A stretch of DNA of 64,000 nt from Granulicella tundricola MP5ACTX9 (lineage in GTDB: Bacteria > Acidobacteriota > Terriglobia > Terriglobales > Acidobacteriaceae): positions 3,410,001-3,474,000 of the forward strand of contig NC_015064.1 in the NCBI RefSeq assembly GCF_000178975.2. Reading direction: 5' to 3'. The position numbers and the translations under genes were made by a program. The notes under the pieces were generated by a model that ran no database searches, was not told where the DNA came from, and saw only the letters and a list, made by a program, of their open reading frames with translations. Numbering within the stretch: position 1 is the first letter of the stretch; each line of letters begins with the position of its first letter. Of the stretch, positions 30,017-37,961 are shown in pieces.

Positions 30017-31075
30017 CTACTCCTCGCCGGCCTGCTTCTTCGCCAGCTCTTCCATCTGCCGCCGCCAGTCCAGGTCCTCGATGAACCCGGGCTTGGACCG
30101 CCACTCCTCCTGCACCTTCACAAACAGCTCCAGAAACACCCGGGTTCCCAGCAGCCCTTCAATATCCTTCCGCGCCGCTGACCCAATCTCCTTCAGCATC
30201 GCCCCCTGCTTGCCGATCAGGATCGCCTTCTGCCCCGTCCGCTCGCAGAAGATAGCCGCTGCAATCTTCGTCACCGGCAGCCGCCCATCCGCCAGCTTCT
30301 TCAAGGACTTCGGCTCCTCAAACCGCTCGATCACCACCGCGGTCGAGTAAGGAACCTCCTCGCCCGTCAGCAGCAGAATCTTCTCCCGAATCAGCTCCGC
30401 CACCAGGAACCGCTCCGGCTGATCCGTCAACTGCTCCTTCGGGAAGTACCTCTGCCCCTCCGGCAGATGCGCCACCACCTTATCCAGCAGCAGATCCAGG
30501 TTGATCTTCTTCCGTGCAGAAACCGGGATGATCTCCGCAAACTTGTACAGCCCGGACCAATGCGCAATCAGCGGCATAATCTCCGCGGGCGAGATCTGGT
30601 CGATCTTGTTCAGCAGCAGGATCACCGGGCAGTCCAGCTTCTTCACCAGTTGCAGTGAAAAGTCATCCTCCGCCGCGCTCAGCGTCATGCGCCCCGTAAT
30701 CTTCGGCTTCTCCCCCGGGACCTCCGCCACCGGCAGCCGGTGCGTCACGTCCACGATAAACAGCACCGCATTCCGCGACTCCAGCGCGTCATGCACCTCC
30801 TGCATCATGCGTTTATCCAGTTGCGTATCCGGCTTATGAATCCCCGGCGTATCCACCAGCACGATCTGCGCCGCCGGATGCCCGGCCGTCTCGATCGCCC
30901 CCACCTTCGTCTTCTTCTTCGCTGGAACTTCCAGCACGCCATGAATGCGTGTCCGCGTGGTCTGGGGTTTATGCGTCACAATCGCGAGCTTCTGCCCCAG
31001 CAGCGCGTTGAGCAAGGTGGACTTACCGGCGTTGGGCCGGCCAATAATCGATACAAATCCCGAACGAAAAGCCAT
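30017..31075 (-). CDS. era: GTPase Era with two insertions
   Basis: Essential GTPase that binds the 3' end of 16S rRNA during 30S maturation. It has 352 residues versus about 300. G1 GRPNAGKST (12-20), G3 DTPG (75-78), G4 NKID (156-159) and a C-terminal KH domain (ERTGQKAILIGKQGAMLKEIG) are present. The extra length is two insertions: a Lys/Ala segment at 51-68 before G3 and a Pro/Glu/Lys segment at about 113-135. CATAAT lies 6 bases before the ATG, suggesting a very short leader. Confidence 0.95.
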   Translation of the reverse strand: MAFRSGFVSIIGRPNAGKSTLLNALLGQKLAIVTHKPQTTRTRIHGVLEVPAKKKTKVGAIETAGHPAAQIVLVDTPGIHKPDTQLDKRMMQEVHDALESRNAVLFIVDVTHRLPVAEVPGEKPKITGRMTLSAAEDDFSLQLVKKLDCPVILLLNKIDQISPAEIMPLIAHWSGLYKFAEIIPVSARKKINLDLLLDKVVAHLPEGQRYFPKEQLTDQPERFLVAELIREKILLLTGEEVPYSTAVVIERFEEPKSLKKLADGRLPVTKIAAAIFCERTGQKAILIGKQGAMLKEIGSAARKDIEGLLGTRVFLELFVKVQEEWRSKPGFIEDLDWRRQMEELAKKQAGEE

Positions 31076-31203
31076 CCTACAATTATGCGCTGTAAAACAC
31101 GCGAAGCGTCCAAAACCGTGCGAAGCACCGCCCGCCCGGCGCCAGGGCGCACTTGCCGTTGCCCTTACGGAACCAGATCCCGCAAATCCCCGTACAAGCC
31201 CCC

Positions 31204-31929
31204 ATGCGCAACATCATCCTTACCCTCGTCCTGCTCGCCCCCCTCGCAGCCCGAGCCCAGACCTTCGCCGTAGCCTCCATCCGCCCCACCACCATCCCCG
31301 TAGAGTTTGAGCGCGATGGCTCCACCAAACTCACGCCCGGCGCACTCCACATGCGCGACGTCACCGTCAGCACCTGCATCAAGTGGGCCTACGGTGTCCA
31401 GCGCAGCCAGGTCTCAGGCCCCCCATGGATCGAGTCCGATCACTTCGACATCGAGGCCCGCTCCGACGCCCCAGCCACCGAAGCCCAGACCAGACTCATG
31501 ATGCGCGCCCTCCTCGCCGACCGCTTCAAGCTCACCTTCCACCAGGAAAAAAAGGAGCTCCGCGGCTTCGCCCTGCTGCCCGCGAAAAACGGCACCAAGC
31601 TCCACCCCGTAGCCGTCGAAGAAGAATCCTTCCGCCAGAACTCCGTCAACGGCATGACGGCAAGGTCCCTCACAATGCATGACTTCACCGATTTCATCGC
31701 AGGCGTCCTCGAAAAACCCACTGTCGATCAATCCGGCCTGCCCGGCAAATATGACTTCAAGATCGACTTCACCCACTACGTACCCACCGAAGAAAACGGT
31801 GAACGACCCGACGCAGCCGCCGTCATCAACGCCACCCTGCAAGGCGAGCTAGGCCTGAAAATCGAGCCTCAAAAAGTCACCGTAGACGTCATGGTTCTCG
31901 ACCACGTCCAGCCCCCTTCCCCCAACTAA
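31204..31929 (+). CDS. TIGR03435-type secreted protein
   Basis: Family of unknown function that is strongly expanded in soil Acidobacteria. It has 241 residues with signal peptide 1-19 (LAPLAARA-Q). Typical motifs: QTFAVASIRPTTI, GALHMRDVTVSTCIKWAYGVQRSQVSGPPWI, RLMMRALLADRFKLTFHQEKKELRGFAL and the C-terminal VTVDVMVLDHVQPPSPN. The ATG at 31204 opens the signal peptide. Its stop overlaps the stop of the convergent corC-like gene. Confidence 0.88.
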   Translation: MRNIILTLVLLAPLAARAQTFAVASIRPTTIPVEFERDGSTKLTPGALHMRDVTVSTCIKWAYGVQRSQVSGPPWIESDHFDIEARSDAPATEAQTRLMMRALLADRFKLTFHQEKKELRGFALLPAKNGTKLHPVAVEEESFRQNSVNGMTARSLTMHDFTDFIAGVLEKPTVDQSGLPGKYDFKIDFTHYVPTEENGERPDAAAVINATLQGELGLKIEPQKVTVDVMVLDHVQPPSPN

Positions 31930-33278
31930 GGCGCTTCCACCGCACTCAACGAAACCCGTACCCGGTCGATTCGCCGATCCGTACTCGCCAGCACCTCCAA
32001 CCGCAGCCCGTCGCCCTCCACCACCTCACCCGGCAGCGGAATATGCCCCGCAATCTCGCTCACCAGCCCGCCAATCGTGGTCGATTCATAATGCTCCGGC
32101 AGCCGCACCGCCGTCGGCTCGTCACGATCATCCTCCCCATCCTCATCGTCCGGCGCAGCCGCCCCCTCAGCCCGCTCCGTAAACTGATCCGCAAACAAAT
32201 CCCGCAGCCGCGATAGCTCAAATCCACCCGAAACCGCGTACGCCCCATCCGCCTCACGCACCGGAGCGTCGTCCTCTTCGGTCTCGTCATGCTCGTCAGC
32301 GATGTTCCCCACAATCGCCTCCAGCAGATCTTCGATCGTCACAATTCCCGCCACCGCGCCATACTCGTCAATCACGATCCGCATATGCTGCTTCTCGCTC
32401 TGCATCTCCCGCAGCAGCTCCGCCACCATCTTCGTCTCCGGCACAAACGCCGCCGGCCTCTGCATCTGCGCAATCGTCCGCGTCACCGCATCCGCATCCG
32501 TAATCTGCAGCAGATCGTGCGCAAACGCAATCCCCGTCACATGATCCAGAGACTCCCGATACACCGGCACACGCGAGAAGACATGCTGCTCCAGCAGCTC
32601 CGTAAACTCCTTCAGCGTCAACGTAGCCGGCACCGCAAAGATCTCTGGCCGAGGCGTCATCACCTCGCGCACCACCTTATCCCCAAACTCCACCACCGAC
32701 CGCACCAGTTCGCGGTCGCTCTCCTCCAGAATCCCCTCTTCCTCGCCCGCTTCGAGCAGCGCATCCATCGCCTCCGACGGATGATCCTCCTCCTCCGTAT
32801 CCTCCGGCTCTGCCAGCGCCGCAATCGAAAGCAGCAGTCCCAGCAGCAGCGTAATCGGCAGGATCAGGTAGAACAGCGCCTGCAGCACGTACCGGATCTT
32901 CACCACCCAGATCCCACGCGTCCGCGCAAACAAAACCTGCGGCACCAGCCGGTCGAAGATCAGGATCACCAGCACCAACTCGAACAACGTAACGGCGACC
33001 TGTTTCCACCCAGCCCCCGGGATAGCAAGCAACGTCGCCAGAAGCTGCATCCCGAAGATCACCGAAACCCCAGCCAGCGAGAGCTGCCGCAGCACGCTCG
33101 CAGACTGCGCCACACTCTCCCGCCCCAGCTTCAGCTTCGGCTCAACCCGCTCCTCCCACGAGTCGATATTGTCCTGATAGTTCCGCGCCAGGAACTTCCC
33201 CATCTCCCCATACACCCGGTCAATATAGGCCGCCATCGCCAAAACAAGCAGCAGCGCCGCAAGCAGAACAAAGCTCAT
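31926..33278 (-). CDS. CNNM/CorC-type transporter with CBS domains
   Basis: Membrane protein of 450 residues, related to HlyC/CorC/YbeX magnesium and heavy-metal resistance proteins. About four hydrophobic segments fall in residues 1-155, two CBS domains at about 205-330 (VMTPRPEIFAVPATLT, RIVIDEYGAVAGIVTIEDLLEAIVG), and a CorC_HlyC domain at the end (EVVEGDGLRLEVLASTDRRIDRVRV). A very acidic insertion (DDEDGEDDRDE) lies inside that domain. The start overlaps the ybeY stop by four bases (ATGA). Confidence 0.9.
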   Translation of the reverse strand: MSFVLLAALLLVLAMAAYIDRVYGEMGKFLARNYQDNIDSWEERVEPKLKLGRESVAQSASVLRQLSLAGVSVIFGMQLLATLLAIPGAGWKQVAVTLFELVLVILIFDRLVPQVLFARTRGIWVVKIRYVLQALFYLILPITLLLGLLLSIAALAEPEDTEEEDHPSEAMDALLEAGEEEGILEESDRELVRSVVEFGDKVVREVMTPRPEIFAVPATLTLKEFTELLEQHVFSRVPVYRESLDHVTGIAFAHDLLQITDADAVTRTIAQMQRPAAFVPETKMVAELLREMQSEKQHMRIVIDEYGAVAGIVTIEDLLEAIVGNIADEHDETEEDDAPVREADGAYAVSGGFELSRLRDLFADQFTERAEGAAAPDDEDGEDDRDEPTAVRLPEHYESTTIGGLVSEIAGHIPLPGEVVEGDGLRLEVLASTDRRIDRVRVSLSAVEAP

Positions 33279-33742
33279 CGCTTAGTCCTCCCGCCTTTGG
33301 CTGTCACTCGCTCAATCAACCCCACCGGCAGCCCAAGCTCTTTTCTCAGCTCAGCCTCTCGAGCCGCCATCTCGCCGGAGTCGGTCTCATGATCCTCACC
33401 CGCCAGGTGCAGCAACCCATGCAGCAGCAGAATCCTCACCTCATCCCGCAGCCCATGCCCATGCTCCGCCGCCTGCTTCGCCGCTGTGTCGAGCGAAACA
33501 GCAAGATCCCCCGCCACACCTTCAAACTCCTCAGGAGCCGGAAAGCTCAGCACATCGGTCGCCTTGTTCTTGCCCCGAAACGCCTTGTTCAGCCGCTTGA
33601 TCTCCACGTCGGAGGTCAGCAACACCTCAACCTCGCCGTCCAGACCGACGGCTTCGCGCGCCCGGTTCAAAAAACGCGCCAGACCGGACTTACTCAGAGA
33701 GCTGACGTCGAGGGAACTACTTGGAGGGTCGATGTTGATCAT
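33275..33742 (-). CDS. ybeY: Endoribonuclease YbeY
   Basis: Zinc-dependent RNase for 16S 3'-end maturation and ribosome quality control. It has 155 residues. The H-x3-H-x5-H zinc motif is H108, H112 and H118 in HGLLHLAGEDH; NKATDVLSFPAPEE is the second signature. It is coupled to the corC-like gene by ATGA overlap; the phoH gene is just upstream but a terminator separates them. Confidence 0.95.
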   Translation of the reverse strand: MINIDPPSSSLDVSSLSKSGLARFLNRAREAVGLDGEVEVLLTSDVEIKRLNKAFRGKNKATDVLSFPAPEEFEGVAGDLAVSLDTAAKQAAEHGHGLRDEVRILLLHGLLHLAGEDHETDSGEMAAREAELRKELGLPVGLIERVTAKGGRTKR

Positions 33743-33771
33743 CGGTCAGGGGTAAAACAAAACTCTGGAAC

Positions 33772-33804
33772 AAAAAGCACAGGGGCCATCTCGAGCCCCT
33801 GTGC
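33772..33804 (-). terminator. Intrinsic terminator of phoH
   Basis: GCACAGGGGC (33777-33786) pairs perfectly with GCCCCTGTGC (33795-33804), 8-base loop, followed on the minus strand by TTTTTG. It implies that ybeY-corC need readthrough or their own promoter. Confidence 0.8.
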
Positions 33805-33829
33805 ATCATCGTACCGCATCGTTATCAAT

Positions 33830-34867
33830 CTACTGCGGCTTCGCCATGGTCGACGGAGTCACAACGCCCAGCGCAGACACGTCCGCCACACCCGCGTCGC
33901 CAATCGGCAACGGCAGTTGCGCGCGTCCATACGTGTCGTAAGCCCGCACAATCCGCTGCACCAGGTGATGCCGAACCACGTCCACATCCTCAAAGTGACA
34001 GAACTTGATGCCCTCCACGCCGTCCAGCACCTTCAGCGCTTCCAGTAGTCCACTCTTCTTCGGATTGGGCAGATCGGTCTGCGTCAGATCGCCCGTAATC
34101 ACCGCCTTGGAGTTGTTCCCAAGCCGCGTTACGAACATCTTCATCTGCTCCTGCGTCGTATTCTGCGCCTCGTCCATGATGATGAACGCATCGCTCAACG
34201 TACGGCCGCGCATGAACGCCAGCGGAGCCACTTCAATGACGTTCCGCTCCAACAGCTTGTCCACCTTCTCCTGATCAAGCAGGTCGTACAAAGCGTCATA
34301 AAGCGGCCGCAGATACGGATCGACCTTCTCCTGCAGCGAACCCGGCAAAAACCCGAGCCGCTCCCCAGCTTCAACCGCCGGCCGGACCAGAATAATACGC
34401 GAAACCTTCTTCGCCATCAGCGCACTCACCGCCATCGCCACAGCCAGGTAAGTCTTACCGGTTCCCGCAGGCCCCAGTCCAAACGTCATGTCGGAGGTCT
34501 CGATCGCCTCCACATACTTCTTCTGATTGGGCGACCGCGGCTGCACCATCCGCTTCACCCCCGCGCTGCGTTGCTTACCGGAGTCCACAAGCCCACGCAA
34601 AGTCGAGGCCGGATCGGCCACCACCAGCTTCAGCAGCGCATGAAGCTCCCCGTTCTGGAGCGTCACGCCGCCTCGTCGCAGCGCGTCGAAATCAGCAAAA
34701 ATCTGCGCCACGCGGCCCACCTGCGCCTCTTCGCCGCTGACGTGGATCGCATCCGAACGCAGATCGATCGAGACGTGAAGACTGTCCTCCAGCAACCGCA
34801 AGTTCTCATCGCGGGTGCCATAAAGGGGCTCGATTCCGGGAGTGATGTCCAATGCTTTTTTGATCAA
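33830..34867 (-). CDS. PhoH-like ATPase (YbeZ family)
   Basis: Cytoplasmic P-loop NTPase that partners YbeY in rRNA processing. It has 345 residues: KH-like N-terminus, Walker A GPAGTGKT (132-139), Walker B FIIMDEAQN and VITGDLTQTDLP. It starts with TTG (MIKKALDITPGIE); a GGAGG box lies 12 bases upstream, a little far. The phoH-ybeY-corC-era order is the classical one, with a TIGR03435 gene inserted before era. Confidence 0.93.
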   Translation of the reverse strand: MIKKALDITPGIEPLYGTRDENLRLLEDSLHVSIDLRSDAIHVSGEEAQVGRVAQIFADFDALRRGGVTLQNGELHALLKLVVADPASTLRGLVDSGKQRSAGVKRMVQPRSPNQKKYVEAIETSDMTFGLGPAGTGKTYLAVAMAVSALMAKKVSRIILVRPAVEAGERLGFLPGSLQEKVDPYLRPLYDALYDLLDQEKVDKLLERNVIEVAPLAFMRGRTLSDAFIIMDEAQNTTQEQMKMFVTRLGNNSKAVITGDLTQTDLPNPKKSGLLEALKVLDGVEGIKFCHFEDVDVVRHHLVQRIVRAYDTYGRAQLPLPIGDAGVADVSALGVVTPSTMAKPQ

Positions 34868-35088
34868 GTGTTTCTCTGACCTCCGTCAGGGTGGCGCTGG
34901 GTTGAAAGCTGGGTTGCCTTATGCCGCAGGACAGCAAAGCCCTGAGACTTGGACAGACTTGTTACCTGGAGGTTTGCATTGCGTGGGGAGGATGAAACGG
35001 AGAGGCTGAAACGGCGACACCAGAAACGGTGCGCCTTGGCTGAGACCGGGATGGTGAGAGTTACCAATCGGGTGCCGATAATGGTTGG

Positions 35089-35117
35089 AGACTAGAACTT
35101 CGCCACCCACACGTCAA
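35089..35117 (-). promoter_or_regulatory. Promoter of phoH
   Basis: Minus strand TTGACG (35112-35117) and TAGTCT (35089-35094) with a 17-base spacer. Start of transcription near 35083 leaves a leader of about 215 bases. Confidence 0.55.
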
Positions 35118-35212
35118 GAGTGGATATCTAGGTCGAAATTCAACCTTCGTACACACTTCCCCATTTGATTCCCCCCAGCGACACTGCTCTGAACGTCGCC
35201 ACGGCCCCCTTC

Positions 35213-35244
35213 TTTGTCATTCCCGAAGGGAATCTGCAGTTGCC
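35213..35244. repeat. ATTCCC/GGGAAT palindromic repeat
   Basis: TTTGTCATTCCCGAAGGGAA then TCTGCAGTTGCC. ATTCCC-GAA-GGGAAT (35219-35233) is a perfect palindrome. Related to 37268 and, through TGTCATTCC and CTGCAGTTGCC, to 27128. Confidence 0.7.
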
Positions 35245-35256
35245 GTTCGGATTAGA

Positions 35257-35312
35257 GGTGGGCTTCAGCCCACCGTCAAAGGCCACAAAATGATCCGGGC
35301 TTTAGCCCCGGG
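35257..35312. repeat. Twin-hairpin GGGCT/AGCCC repeat
   Basis: First hairpin GGTGGGCT-TC-AGCCCACC (35257-35274), second a CCGGGCT-TT-AGCCC hairpin (35295-35312), about 20 bases apart. Same architecture as 50014-50068 and, more loosely, 48255-48313. Confidence 0.65.
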
Positions 35313-35381
35313 CAGCTCCCCACCTACCCCACCCTCGTTCAAAGCCGCTGCCCGCCCGCCCAAACATCGTCCACCCCAACT

Positions 35382-35441
35382 CCTAAATTTTTAGGTTGAC
35401 AAATATCCCACCCCCGTCCTAACCTCCTAATCACTTAGGAG
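35382..35441 (+). promoter_or_regulatory. blaI promoter with two CCTAA-N4-TTAGG operators
   Basis: Operator 1 CCTAAATTTTTAGG (35382-35395) abuts the -35 TTGACA (35396-35401). Operator 2 CCTAATCACTTAGG (35426-35439; extended arms CTCCTAA/TTAGGAG 35424-35441) covers the region from the -10 to the AGGAG ribosome-binding site. A further half-site CCTAA lies at 35418. The arrangement suggests autorepression by BlaI. Confidence 0.7.
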
Positions 35442-35447
35442 ATTCAC

Positions 35448-35855
35448 ATGCCGGACGACCCACAAACCAACCTAACCCGCCTCGAACTCCGCATCATGCA
35501 GGCCCTCTGGACCCTTGGCGAAAGCAACGTCGCCTCCGTCCAGCAGGCGCTCGACCCACCCCTCGCCTACACCACCGTCCAGACCATGCTCAACATCCTG
35601 GAGCGTAAAGGCAAGCTGGAACGCCGCCGCGAAGGCCGCGCCTTCCTCTACAACCCCGTCGTCACCCAGGCCCGAGCCTCCGGCCAGGGCCTCCGCGATC
35701 TCATCGACCGCATGTTCGACGGCTCCAGTGAAGAGCTCGTCATGAGCCTCCTCAAGAATCGCCAGATTGACGCGGACCGCCTCACCGAGATCACCGAACG
35801 TTTCAACGCCAAAGCCGACCCCGATCCCACCATTGCAAAGAAGGCCAAGCCATGA
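35448..35855 (+). CDS. BlaI/MecI/CopY family repressor
   Basis: Winged-helix repressor of 135 residues. LTRLELRIMQALWTLGESNVASVQQAL and PLAYTTVQTMLNILERKGKLERRREGRAFLYNPVV are the conserved DNA-binding segments (8-75); the remainder dimerises. The ATG has AGGAG 6 bases upstream, inside operator 2. The stop overlaps the next gene by four bases (ATGA). It presumably represses its own operon and is released by cleavage via the M56 partner, as in BlaI-BlaR1 systems. Confidence 0.93.
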   Translation: MPDDPQTNLTRLELRIMQALWTLGESNVASVQQALDPPLAYTTVQTMLNILERKGKLERRREGRAFLYNPVVTQARASGQGLRDLIDRMFDGSSEELVMSLLKNRQIDADRLTEITERFNAKADPDPTIAKKAKP

Positions 35856-37207
35856 ACTCCTTCGAATCTTTCCTCCTCGGCTATCTCCTCAACTCCCTCT
35901 GGCAGCTCCCGTTCCTCTTCGCCGCCGCCTGGCTCGCAGCCCTTGCGCTCCGCCCCTTTGGCCCCACGGTCGAGCATCGCGTCTGGGCCATCGCTCTCCT
36001 GCTCCAAAGCCTCCTGCCCGCGCTCTCCCTCGCATCGTTTCAGTGGCTCACCAGCCTGGCCCCATGGTTCAGCCAAGCCGGGCCCACAGCCCCCGGTCAG
36101 GTCTCGGTCACCGTTGGCCCGGGCCTCGCCGCCGGCAACGTCACACTCTCAACCAGCCTCCTGACCGGCATCGCCGTCCTCTACACCCTCGCCATCGCCT
36201 TCTTCCTCATCCGTCTCATCCGCAGAGCCGGCACCGTCCTCCATCTCCGCCGTACCGCCGTCCCCACCCTGCTCACCCCGGAGGCGGAGGCAGTCTGGCA
36301 GCAGTGCTGCCGTCATTTCAACCTCATCACACCCAATGCCCCAACCGTTGCCCTATCCCTGACCGTCCTCGGCCCCGTAACCTTTGGCCTCCGCCGTCCC
36401 GTCGTACTCTTTCCCTCCGGCATGATCCCCAGCCTGCCCCTTCCGCAGCTTGAAGCCGTGATGGCCCACGAGTGCGCCCACCTCTACCGCAAGGACTTCG
36501 CCCTCAACCTCCTGTACGAGGCCGCGTCCCTCCTCATCAGCTTTCACCCCATCCTCTGGCTCACCCGCGAGCGCCTCATCGAGACCCGCGAGATGAGCTG
36601 CGACCACCTCGCCGCACAACTTGTCGGCCCAACCCCTTACGGACAGTCTCTTCTTCGGCTCGCCTCCCTCCTGATCACAGGGCGCTCAGCCCGCGCACCT
36701 CACGCCATCGGAATCCTGGATGCCAACATCTTCGAGAGGAGAATCATGAAACTCACCGAAAAAACAAAGCCCCTCGCCGGCACACGCCGCACCCTCATCC
36801 TCGCTGCCTGCACCGCCTTCGCCCTCGCCACCTGCGGCTCCGCCCTTGCACTCAGGCTCAACGTGGCAACCCCCACCTCCACGTCCACTCTCAACGGAAA
36901 AGACAGCAACCAGGCCGGAACCGCCAAAATCGCAGGCGGCGTCATGGCCGGCAATATCCTGACCAAATCACAGCCCAAATACCCGGAGCAAGCCAAGAAA
37001 GACCACATCCAGGGTGCCGTCCTGCTCCACGCCATCATCGGCAAGGATGGCACCATTGAAAACCTCACCGTCATCTCCGGCCCCCAGGAGCTGCAAACCT
37101 CCGCCCTCGACGCGGTCCGCCAATGGGTCTACAAACCCTACCTCCTCAACGGTGAACCCACTGAGGTCGATACCACCATCACCGTCAACTACTCCCTAGC
37201 CAACTAA
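35852..37207 (+). CDS. M56 (BlaR1-like) metallopeptidase with TonB C-terminal domain
   Basis: Membrane sensor protease of 451 residues. Hydrophobic segments at about 5-35, 45-65, 100-122 and 310-332 surround a cytoplasmic zinc peptidase with H206-E207-x2-H210 (AHECAHLYRKDF) and REMSCDHLA as the likely third-ligand region. The periplasmic end (about 360-451) is not a penicillin sensor but a TonB-type domain: QPKYPEQAKKDHIQGAVLLH and ALDAVRQWVYKPYLLNGEP. It may sense or transduce an envelope signal to BlaI. Confidence 0.9.
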   Translation: MNSFESFLLGYLLNSLWQLPFLFAAAWLAALALRPFGPTVEHRVWAIALLLQSLLPALSLASFQWLTSLAPWFSQAGPTAPGQVSVTVGPGLAAGNVTLSTSLLTGIAVLYTLAIAFFLIRLIRRAGTVLHLRRTAVPTLLTPEAEAVWQQCCRHFNLITPNAPTVALSLTVLGPVTFGLRRPVVLFPSGMIPSLPLPQLEAVMAHECAHLYRKDFALNLLYEAASLLISFHPILWLTRERLIETREMSCDHLAAQLVGPTPYGQSLLRLASLLITGRSARAPHAIGILDANIFERRIMKLTEKTKPLAGTRRTLILAACTAFALATCGSALALRLNVATPTSTSTLNGKDSNQAGTAKIAGGVMAGNILTKSQPKYPEQAKKDHIQGAVLLHAIIGKDGTIENLTVISGPQELQTSALDAVRQWVYKPYLLNGEPTEVDTTITVNYSLAN

Positions 37208-37229
37208 CCCGCCTGCAGAGGTCGTTCCG

Positions 37230-37258
37230 AAAGGGAACCCACCTCGGGTTCCCTTTTT
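37230..37258 (+). terminator. Terminator after M56/TonB gene
   Basis: AAAGGGAACCC (37230-37240) and GGGTTCCCTTT (37246-37256), 5-base loop, followed by TT. Stem of 11 bp ending in a T-run, 23 bases after the stop. Confidence 0.85.
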
Positions 37259-37267
37259 GTCTCCTGG

Positions 37268-37299
37268 TTGTCATTCCCGCAGGGAATCTGCGTTTGCCT
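37268..37299. repeat. ATTCCC/GGGAAT palindromic repeat
   Basis: TTGTCATTCCCGCAGGGAAT followed by CTGCGTTTGCC; second copy of the 35213 element, 20 of the first 22 bases shared by eye. It lies between a terminator and the rpsT promoter. Confidence 0.7.
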
Positions 37300-37327
37300 T
37301 TCTTGCGGCGGCACGGCCCCAAATCTG

Positions 37328-37356
37328 TTGACCTCCGCCCCATTCTTCCGTAGACT
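37328..37356 (+). promoter_or_regulatory. Promoter of rpsT
   Basis: TTGACC (37328-37333) and TAGACT (37351-37356), spacer 17. It predicts a start near 37363 and a 100-base leader before rpsT. Confidence 0.65.
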
Positions 37357-37462
37357 TAGAAATTGCAGGGAGTGCGGCAGGCTGTGTTCACGGCCCGGCC
37401 CAAAAGCCCGCACCCAAATTCCGCTCAGAGTTCAAGCTCGAGCCCAATAGAAAAGAGTTCTC

Positions 37463-37744
37463 ATGGCAAATCACGTATCCTCGCTCAAGCGCGCCCGTCA
37501 GACCATCGTCAAAACCTCCCTGAACCGCGCCAACAAGAGCAAGCTCCGCGGCACCCTCCGCATTCTCCGCGAGGCCCTCGCCAAGGGCGATGCCACCGAC
37601 CTCATGAAGGTCTACAGCAACACCGCCTCCATCCTCGATAAGAGCGTTCAGAAGGGTATCCTTCACAAGAACACCGCCAGCCGCTATAAGAGCCGTCTCA
37701 ACGCCCGCGTCAAGACCGCGATCCTCGCGAAAAAGGCCGCCTAA
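37463..37744 (+). CDS. rpsT: 30S ribosomal protein S20
   Basis: Three-helix protein binding the 5' and 3' minor domains of 16S rRNA. It has 93 residues: [59 protein letters not shown]. Monocistronic with its own promoter and terminator, like most rpsT genes; the approximately 100-base leader could allow autoregulation. Confidence 0.97.
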   Translation: MANHVSSLKRARQTIVKTSLNRANKSKLRGTLRILREALAKGDATDLMKVYSNTASILDKSVQKGILHKNTASRYKSRLNARVKTAILAKKAA

Positions 37745-37760
37745 GCAGCTTCAGTCTCAG

Positions 37761-37790
37761 AAAAGGCCAGCCCAGACGGGCTGGCCTTTT
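37761..37790 (+). terminator. rpsT terminator
   Basis: AAAAGGCCAGCCC (37761-37773) and GGGCTGGCCTTTT (37778-37790) form a perfect 13-bp stem with loop AGAC, ending in T4. Confidence 0.9.
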
Positions 37791-37961
37791 CCATTGCACT
37801 CCCCCAAAATAAAGTGCCCTTTGGACCTACCCCTAAAGTCTCTGTTTTGAAGACTTTAGCCCCGCTTTGGCACTCAAAATGCGCCCTGATGCGACCCCAA
37901 GTCCAGACCTAACCCAAATGGAATGAAGACTTTGCGCAAAGAGAGGGGGAGTGGGGGGTAC

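Larger units (their letters stand above)
34868..35447. other. 580-base intergenic region between phoH and blaI
   Basis: Divergent promoter region. It holds a minus-strand phoH promoter (35089-35117) with an approximately 215-base leader, a composite repeat (35213-35312), and the blaI promoter with twin operators (35382-35441). Short open frames in the leader (for example 34919-35110, minus) show no coding character. No RNA family was recognised. Confidence 0.6.

Noticed and set aside
34919..35110. Short minus-strand frames in the phoH leader
   Set aside because: No ribosome-binding site, no conserved composition, and they overlap the proposed promoter.
35448..37207. Beta-lactam resistance operon
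   Set aside because: The repressor and M56 protein resemble BlaI/BlaR1 but there is no penicillin-binding sensor domain and no beta-lactamase gene nearby.
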